A stretch of DNA of 11,104 bases from Hyphomicrobiales bacterium (GTDB taxonomy: Bacteria > Pseudomonadota > Alphaproteobacteria > Rhizobiales > Aestuariivirgaceae): NCBI GenBank assembly GCA_020029455.1, contig JAIBJH010000067.1, positions 1-11,104 of the forward strand, in the 5' to 3' direction. Positions 7,233 through 11,104 of this stretch are shown here, piece after piece (within the stretch, counting starts at the first letter, position 1; every line of letters starts with the position of its first letter). The translations under genes and the position numbers were made by a program. The notes below the pieces were generated by a model. It had not been told where the DNA came from. It searched no databases and saw only the letters and a program-made list of their open reading frames with translations.

Positions 7233-7255
7233 GATTAATTTTGCATTGCAACATA
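7211..7255. repeat. tandem operator-like repeat, probable PhaR sites
   Basis: TGCAGTGCAACATA at 7211-7224 is repeated as TGCATTGCAACATA at 7242-7255, 13 of 14 bases identical. The copies are 31 bases apart, close to three helical turns, so they face the same side of the DNA. Each core TGCANTGCA is itself a perfect palindrome about its middle base. The proximal copy lies between the -35 and -10 boxes of the phasin promoter and the distal copy just upstream of the -35. PhaR, which represses phasin genes in alphaproteobacteria, is known to bind TGC/GCA-rich dyads; identifying these copies as its sites is inference. Confidence 0.7.
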
Positions 7256-7266
7256 GAGGGCCGAGC

Positions 7267-7301
7267 GGTAAAGCCAACCCAGCGGGAATCGTGCCTTTAC
7301 C
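7267..7301. repeat. inverted repeat upstream of the carboxypeptidase gene
   Basis: GGTAAAGCC (7267-7275) and GCCTTTACC (7293-7301) pair at 8 of 9 positions around a 17-base interval, in the 167-base divergent region between the phasin and carboxypeptidase genes. It has no T-tract, so it is not a terminator. It could be an operator for the plus-strand gene or a structured 5' leader. Chance occurrence is possible. Confidence 0.35.
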
Positions 7302-7344
7302 AAGAGGTAACGCGCGATCAGTAAAATGTTAATGTTTGGCAAGG

Positions 7345-8772
7345 ATGGCACTATCGCGAGCCAGTGCGGCGACCGCGGCCAGACAATTGAACGGCATGAG
7401 GAACGGTGTGATTCAAAGGTTCTTGCGCGTCCTTTTGGTCTTGACCCTAGGTCTCGGGCTCATCGTTCCGGCCGAGGCTGCGCCGCGTTTTGCAGCCATC
7501 GCGGTTGATGCGCGCACCGGCGCCATTCTCTATAGCAATGATGTCAATGGTACGCGCTATCCTGCTTCGCTCACCAAGATGATGACGCTCTATGTGGTCT
7601 TCCAGGACCTCAAGGCGGGCAATATCAAGCTCTCAACGCCGCTGCGCGTATCGCCTCGTGCTGCGTCCATGGCGCCTTCCAAACTTGGTCTCAAACCTGG
7701 CTCGACGATTACCGTGGAAGATGCGATCAAAGCTCTGGTGGTCAAGTCTGCCAATGACGTTGCGGCCACGGTGGCCGAGAATCTAGGGCGTGGCAGCGAA
7801 GCAATCTTTGCAGCACGCATGACGCAGGTTGCCCGCAGTATTGGCATGAGCCGCACCACTTTCAAGAACGCTTCAGGGCTTCCCAATCCAGGCCAAGTCA
7901 CGACGGCAAAGGATATGGCGACACTGGGCCTTCGCCTGATGCGCGACTATCCGCAGTACTATCCCTATTTCCGGCTGACCTCCTTCAGGTTCCGCGGCAC
8001 TGTCATCCGCACCCACAACAGACTCCTCGGCAATTTCAAGGGCACTGACGGCATCAAGACAGGATACATCGCTGCATCAGGATTTAATCTCGTCACCTCA
8101 ACGATGCGGGATGGCAGGCGGGTTGTCGGCGTCGTCATGGGTTCCAAGTCCACCGGCCGCCGCAATGCCTACATGATTGCCATGCTGCAGAAAGCATTTA
8201 GCAAGGCCAAGTCCGGCAGCACCATCGCAGCCGCTGCCGGTTCTTCCAAGGGTGCTGTCAATCCGGTCGCCCAAAACGAAACGGCGCCAACTCCAGATGA
8301 GTCCACGGTGGTGGCATCGGCGATTGCCAATGACCAAGACGACGACGAAGTGAAAGATACCGGCAAGCTCGCTGCAGTTGCCGAGGCGGCAGCTAATGAG
8401 TCTGATACACCCAAAGTGATTGCAGCGGAACTAAACCAGAAGAAGCCAATCGAGGGGCCGCTGGTTACAAGTCCGGCCGTTGAAGCAATGGAAGGCGACC
8501 CGCTCAAGGCGCTCAATCTCGGCAAGGCCTATAGTGTGCAGATTAGCGCTTTCGACGACAAGGATGCAGCGGTGGCGGCAATCAGCAAGGTGAAGGCAAC
8601 TGCAGCGAAAGAACTCAAGGGCAAGAAAGCCTACACGATCGCGGTCAAGAAGGGCGACACTATTGAATACCGTGTGGTGATCGGCGGTCTGACGGCGAAA
8701 ACCGCCAGGCAATCATGCGCCAAGGTTTCCAAGATCGGCAAGACCTGCGCCGTCATCCTGCCGCAAGCCTGA
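7345..8772 (+). CDS. D-alanyl-D-alanine carboxypeptidase with C-terminal SPOR domain
   Basis: Predicted 475 residues from ATG 7345. This is a low-molecular-weight penicillin-binding protein (peptidase S11) that trims the terminal D-Ala from peptidoglycan stem peptides in the periplasm. The active-site triad is complete: SLTK (75-78, nucleophile Ser75), SAN (135-137) and KTG (238-240). Residues about 285-390 form a low-complexity Ala/Ser/Asp/Glu linker. A SPOR domain follows (about 395-472), starting AYSVQISAF and containing YRVVIGGL, and should direct the enzyme to denuded glycan at the septum. The N-terminus carries a signal peptide with cleavage near PAEA|AP. The start is uncertain: ATG 7396 (MRNGVIQRFL) would give a compact signal peptide of about 28 residues, whereas 7345 adds 17 residues; neither has a good Shine-Dalgarno sequence. 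It ends 7 bases from the convergent J-domain gene. Confidence 0.93.
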   Translation: MALSRASAATAARQLNGMRNGVIQRFLRVLLVLTLGLGLIVPAEAAPRFAAIAVDARTGAILYSNDVNGTRYPASLTKMMTLYVVFQDLKAGNIKLSTPLRVSPRAASMAPSKLGLKPGSTITVEDAIKALVVKSANDVAATVAENLGRGSEAIFAARMTQVARSIGMSRTTFKNASGLPNPGQVTTAKDMATLGLRLMRDYPQYYPYFRLTSFRFRGTVIRTHNRLLGNFKGTDGIKTGYIAASGFNLVTSTMRDGRRVVGVVMGSKSTGRRNAYMIAMLQKAFSKAKSGSTIAAAAGSSKGAVNPVAQNETAPTPDESTVVASAIANDQDDDEVKDTGKLAAVAEAAANESDTPKVIAAELNQKKPIEGPLVTSPAVEAMEGDPLKALNLGKAYSVQISAFDDKDAAVAAISKVKATAAKELKGKKAYTIAVKKGDTIEYRVVIGGLTAKTARQSCAKVSKIGKTCAVILPQA

Positions 8773-8779
8773 AGTTGCC

Positions 8780-9469
8780 TCACGCGGCCAGCAACACGTC
8801 CTTTGCCAGATTAATTTTTGCGGCGAGATAGTCCGAGCCGCCTCGGTCCGGATGGAATTCCTTCATCAATCGTTTGTGCGCCGATTTCACGTCTTCGGGC
8901 GAAGCGCCGGGACGCAGGCCCAGCACGGCGTAGGCCTCCTCCCTGCTCATACTGCTGGCAGTCGCTGTGGCCCTTTGATTTCCACCCCAACTTGAACGCC
9001 ATTCACTCTGAGTGCGGTCAAGCCAGGCTTCGAGGAGTGGCAGGCTCTGGTCATTGGCGGTGCGACATTGGGCATGGAATTGCTGCAGTTCCGCTGGTTG
9101 CAGCTGAGAGAGTTTCTTTCCTTTCAATGGCCCTGCAAGCACCTTCCCGTCCATTGTGCCCGTGTCGTGGTCAAGCTCCATGGAAAGCTGCGAGGCAGTT
9201 ACCCTGCTCTTCTGTCCGGTAGACTTTTGTGCCCAGGGGAAGCCATCTGGAAATACAGCTCCCTTTCCAAGAAGTCCCAGCCCAAATACAAAGACGCCTG
9301 CTGCGAGATTCATCTGCCCGCGCAGGGCGAGGAGACCGGAAAAGGCGATGATTGCCCCTCCGGCGAGCTGCTGGATGAGCGCCCGCGCCTGGCCCGGCGG
9401 GGTTTTCGCCAGCTTGCGGATGAGCCACAGGCCGCCAAAGACAATCACCAGTGCAATGATGAAGTTCAT
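8780..9469 (-). CDS. membrane-anchored J-domain (DnaJ-like) protein
   Basis: Predicted 229 residues. Hydrophobic segments lie at about 2-17, 35-49 and 52-68, giving an N-terminal membrane anchor. The middle (about 85-160) is hydrophilic and begins with motifs such as SQLSMELDHDTGTMDG, which suggests a family-specific region. The C-terminal J domain (about 176-229) starts REEAYAVLGLRPGAS and holds the essential HPD at 206-208 in KEFHPDRGGSDY, so it should stimulate DnaK ATPase at the membrane. Its C-terminal placement and GGSDYLAAKIN ending resemble Tim14/Pam18-type J proteins. It lacks the Gly/Phe and zinc-finger regions of DnaJ, so it is not a general DnaJ. The start follows the VWA stop by 10 bases with an AGG 5 bases upstream, so the two are very likely one transcription unit. 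Substrate unknown. Confidence 0.88.
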   Translation of the reverse strand: MNFIIALVIVFGGLWLIRKLAKTPPGQARALIQQLAGGAIIAFSGLLALRGQMNLAAGVFVFGLGLLGKGAVFPDGFPWAQKSTGQKSRVTASQLSMELDHDTGTMDGKVLAGPLKGKKLSQLQPAELQQFHAQCRTANDQSLPLLEAWLDRTQSEWRSSWGGNQRATATASSMSREEAYAVLGLRPGASPEDVKSAHKRLMKEFHPDRGGSDYLAAKINLAKDVLLAA

Positions 9470-9479
9470 GGATGCCTGA

Positions 9480-10178
9480 TTACTTCAATTGCTGCAGCAA
9501 GGCACGCGCCGCCGGAGATTGCTTTTGTTCAAGTGCCGCCCTACCGCCCGAGGCATAGGCAGCAACGGCAGACAAGAGTTCCGCAAGCACCGATGGCGCA
9601 GAGCTGTCGAGCCGGTAGAAAGCGCCGCGGGTCAGCTTGGCAATTTCCCGGAAGGCTCTTTCGGCGATGGGATCATTTCCCTCCTGGAACATGAAAATCG
9701 GAAGGCCGAGAAGGCCGATTTCTCCGGCAGTTTCGCAGACCGCATCGATCTGCTCCTCAAAGGCATCGCCGACAAAGACAACAGCGCTCACCTTCTCTGT
9801 AGCCGCTTCTTTCTTCACATGCGCCAAGAGGCGGCGGAGCTGGGTGTTCCCGCCACGGCAATCAATCCTGGTCATCAACCCCGCGAGCGCCTGCGGGTCA
9901 TTCACCCAGCGTGAGGCGCGGCATTCATTGAAGCCCCGGAAATAAACAAGCTGGACGGCGAGACCTCCCGCCTTCTTCGCTTCCATAAACATCTCGCCCT
10001 GGATAGAAAGCGCCCGGTCCCAGGTGGGCTGGCGGCTCATGGTGGCATCCATGGCAAAAATCAGCCTACCCTGCCCTCCGCGGGGAGGCATGGATTTCAC
10101 CTTGTCGATGAATGCCGAGATGTCGGCTTCAGTTGAAGCCGGCGGCTGCTCGGCAGATGTCTTGGGCAGATTGCTCAT
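9480..10178 (-). CDS. VWA-domain protein, conserved, function unknown
   Basis: Predicted 232 residues from ATG 10178 (MSNLPKTSAEQPP). After a polar Pro-rich leader of about 25 residues comes one von Willebrand factor A-like domain. Its MIDAS-type motif is DATMS at 44-48 (family form DxSxS, here DxTxS) in RLIFAMDATMS. Later strands include VQLVYFRGF and SAVVFVGDAFEEQ. There is no signal peptide or membrane segment, so it is probably cytosolic or membrane-associated through its partner. I recall it as a recurrent alphaproteobacterial family with FRGFxECRASRW and LLGLPIFMFQEG blocks. An in-frame ATG at 10223 would add 15 residues; that extension does not resemble the domain, but 10178 lacks a strong ribosome binding site, so the start is open. 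It lies between eipB and the J-domain gene. VWA proteins often work with ATPases or assemble complexes; none is seen here. Confidence 0.85.
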   Translation of the reverse strand: MSNLPKTSAEQPPASTEADISAFIDKVKSMPPRGGQGRLIFAMDATMSRQPTWDRALSIQGEMFMEAKKAGGLAVQLVYFRGFNECRASRWVNDPQALAGLMTRIDCRGGNTQLRRLLAHVKKEAATEKVSAVVFVGDAFEEQIDAVCETAGEIGLLGLPIFMFQEGNDPIAERAFREIAKLTRGAFYRLDSSAPSVLAELLSAVAAYASGGRAALEQKQSPAARALLQQLK

Positions 10179-10250
10179 CACTATGTCTCGCGGCGGCGTA
10201 TACTGCCACCCACGCACTAACATAGGAAAAGCATAGCAGAATTTAAGGTC
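10179..10250 (-). promoter_or_regulatory. eipB-VWA intergenic gap, weak promoter candidate
   Basis: These 72 bases are A/T-richer on the eipB side. On the minus strand a CTTAAA hexamer, a 17-base spacer and TATGTT form a possible promoter with a poor -35. No terminator-like hairpin with a T-run follows eipB, so read-through from eipB into the VWA gene remains likely. Confidence 0.25.
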
Positions 10251-11087
10251 TCAATTGCAGGAATCCTGCTTCAGGATTTCGAGCTTATTGAGCGTTCCCT
10301 TGAGGGCATAACGGCCGTAGTCCATCACTAGGTCCGTCGAAATGCCGTTGTCCAGCATGTTGAAGGTTGCCTGATAGGTCGGCTCATCAGCGCCGTTGTC
10401 ATCCACCGGATAATAGCTGATGGTCACGGGCCAGAACGCAGCCGCCGAAAGGCTGGCAAGATCCTTATCCGGCGTTGAATCTGCGAGCGCCGAAACCGGC
10501 TTCTTGGCGCCGATGAAGCTGATCACACGCAGTGACTTTTCTCCCTCGGAGCCTTCGTAGATCAGGGTATTGAAGCGCGTTTCGCCGCGCTCTGCTGCTT
10601 CAACCAGTTTCTTCTGGAAGTCGGTTGGGAAGACTGCGCCGGCTTCAATGGTAAATGACTTGGGCTCGGTGCCGGTGATTTCGCCCGCCGCCACCTCACC
10701 TGCCTTAGGCCGCTTCACCTTGATACGGCTTTCGGCATCCAGCTTGGCGTTGGTGAATTGCTTCTGCTGCAAGTCCAACTCCAGGCCGTCACCGCTCTCA
10801 AACGACGTGAGCTGGACGTCAGAAACCTGCGCCTGACCTTCACCTTGCACATAGCGGTTTGCGACCCGGTAGTTCACCGAATAACCTTCGCAGTCCGAGC
10901 CCCTGATCTCATAGGCGAGCTTACCGCTGATCTGGGCAATCCCGGCTGAGTCATCGAGCCTTGCGGCTTCCAGCGTGTAGAAAGCGCGGTGCGGCACAAG
11001 GCTCGCTGCTTGGGCGGGGCCGAGCCCCATGCATGTGGCGGCGGCAGCAATTCCGCAAATGAGACTGGTCAAGGCGGCGTGATTCAT
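10251..11087 (-). CDS. eipB: cell envelope integrity protein EipB (DUF1849)
   Basis: Predicted 278 residues from ATG 11087. EipB is a periplasmic beta-spiral protein needed for envelope integrity in Brucella. A signal peptide covers about residues 1-27, with cleavage after GPAQA. The mature protein begins ASLVPHRAFYTLE, whose VPHRAxYxL block is the family hallmark. Cys66 (in RGSDCEGY) and Cys277 (in KQDSCN at the very end) match in position the conserved disulfide pair reported for Brucella EipB (Cys69-Cys278), and total length agrees with the roughly 280-residue family size. A TTG at 11093 is in frame two codons earlier; ATG is preferred. Only 17 bases of upstream sequence are in the window, so the promoter cannot be judged. 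It is first in the minus-strand run eipB, VWA, J-domain gene. Confidence 0.93.
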   Translation of the reverse strand: MNHAALTSLICGIAAAATCMGLGPAQAASLVPHRAFYTLEAARLDDSAGIAQISGKLAYEIRGSDCEGYSVNYRVANRYVQGEGQAQVSDVQLTSFESGDGLELDLQQKQFTNAKLDAESRIKVKRPKAGEVAAGEITGTEPKSFTIEAGAVFPTDFQKKLVEAAERGETRFNTLIYEGSEGEKSLRVISFIGAKKPVSALADSTPDKDLASLSAAAFWPVTISYYPVDDNGADEPTYQATFNMLDNGISTDLVMDYGRYALKGTLNKLEILKQDSCN

Positions 11088-11104
11088 GTTCAAAAGCCTA
11101 ACTG

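Noticed and set aside
1..11104. Mobile element, CRISPR array, tRNA or toxin-antitoxin system
   Set aside because: I saw no transposase or integrase, spaced direct-repeat array, cloverleaf or paired small-gene cassette; the window reads as core chromosome.

Overview
The window reads as a chromosomal stretch of an alphaproteobacterium, most probably of the order Hyphomicrobiales (Rhizobiales). The basis is protein content and gene order: dgt, argS and a proline-rich inner-membrane protein of the SPOR type in a row, an ErpA/HesB protein divergent from dgt, an EipB (DUF1849) envelope protein, a phasin, and a D-alanyl-D-alanine carboxypeptidase with a C-terminal SPOR domain. The species cannot be told from the sequence alone. 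Gene density is high, and no tRNA, rRNA, insertion sequence, prophage or CRISPR array is visible.

Layout. Positions 1-4346 hold a minus-strand run read dgt, argS, SPOR-type membrane protein; the last gene runs off the left edge, so its C-terminus is missing. erpA (4410-4763, plus) diverges from dgt and ends tail to tail with a GcvA-like LysR regulator (4776-5687, minus). From the LysR promoter side a 55-residue small protein (5775-5942) and then xthA (5999-6781) run on the plus strand. A minus-strand phasin gene (6836-7177) has its own intrinsic terminator and a recognisable promoter overlapped by a tandem TGCANTGCA repeat, probably a PhaR operator. Divergent from it is the SPOR-containing carboxypeptidase (7345-8772). 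The right end is a minus-strand run read eipB, VWA protein, membrane J-domain protein (11087 down to 8780).

How the genes fit together. Three themes recur. The first is the cell envelope and septum: the SPOR-type protein, the carboxypeptidase and EipB. The second is housekeeping of nucleotides, translation, Fe-S clusters and DNA repair: dgt, argS, erpA, xthA. The third is carbon storage: the phasin with its putative PhaR control. Most of the window is ordinary core genome. The items most worth a second look are the phasin operator/promoter architecture, the small protein between LysR and xthA, and the closely spaced VWA and membrane J-protein pair downstream of eipB, whose joint role I do not know.
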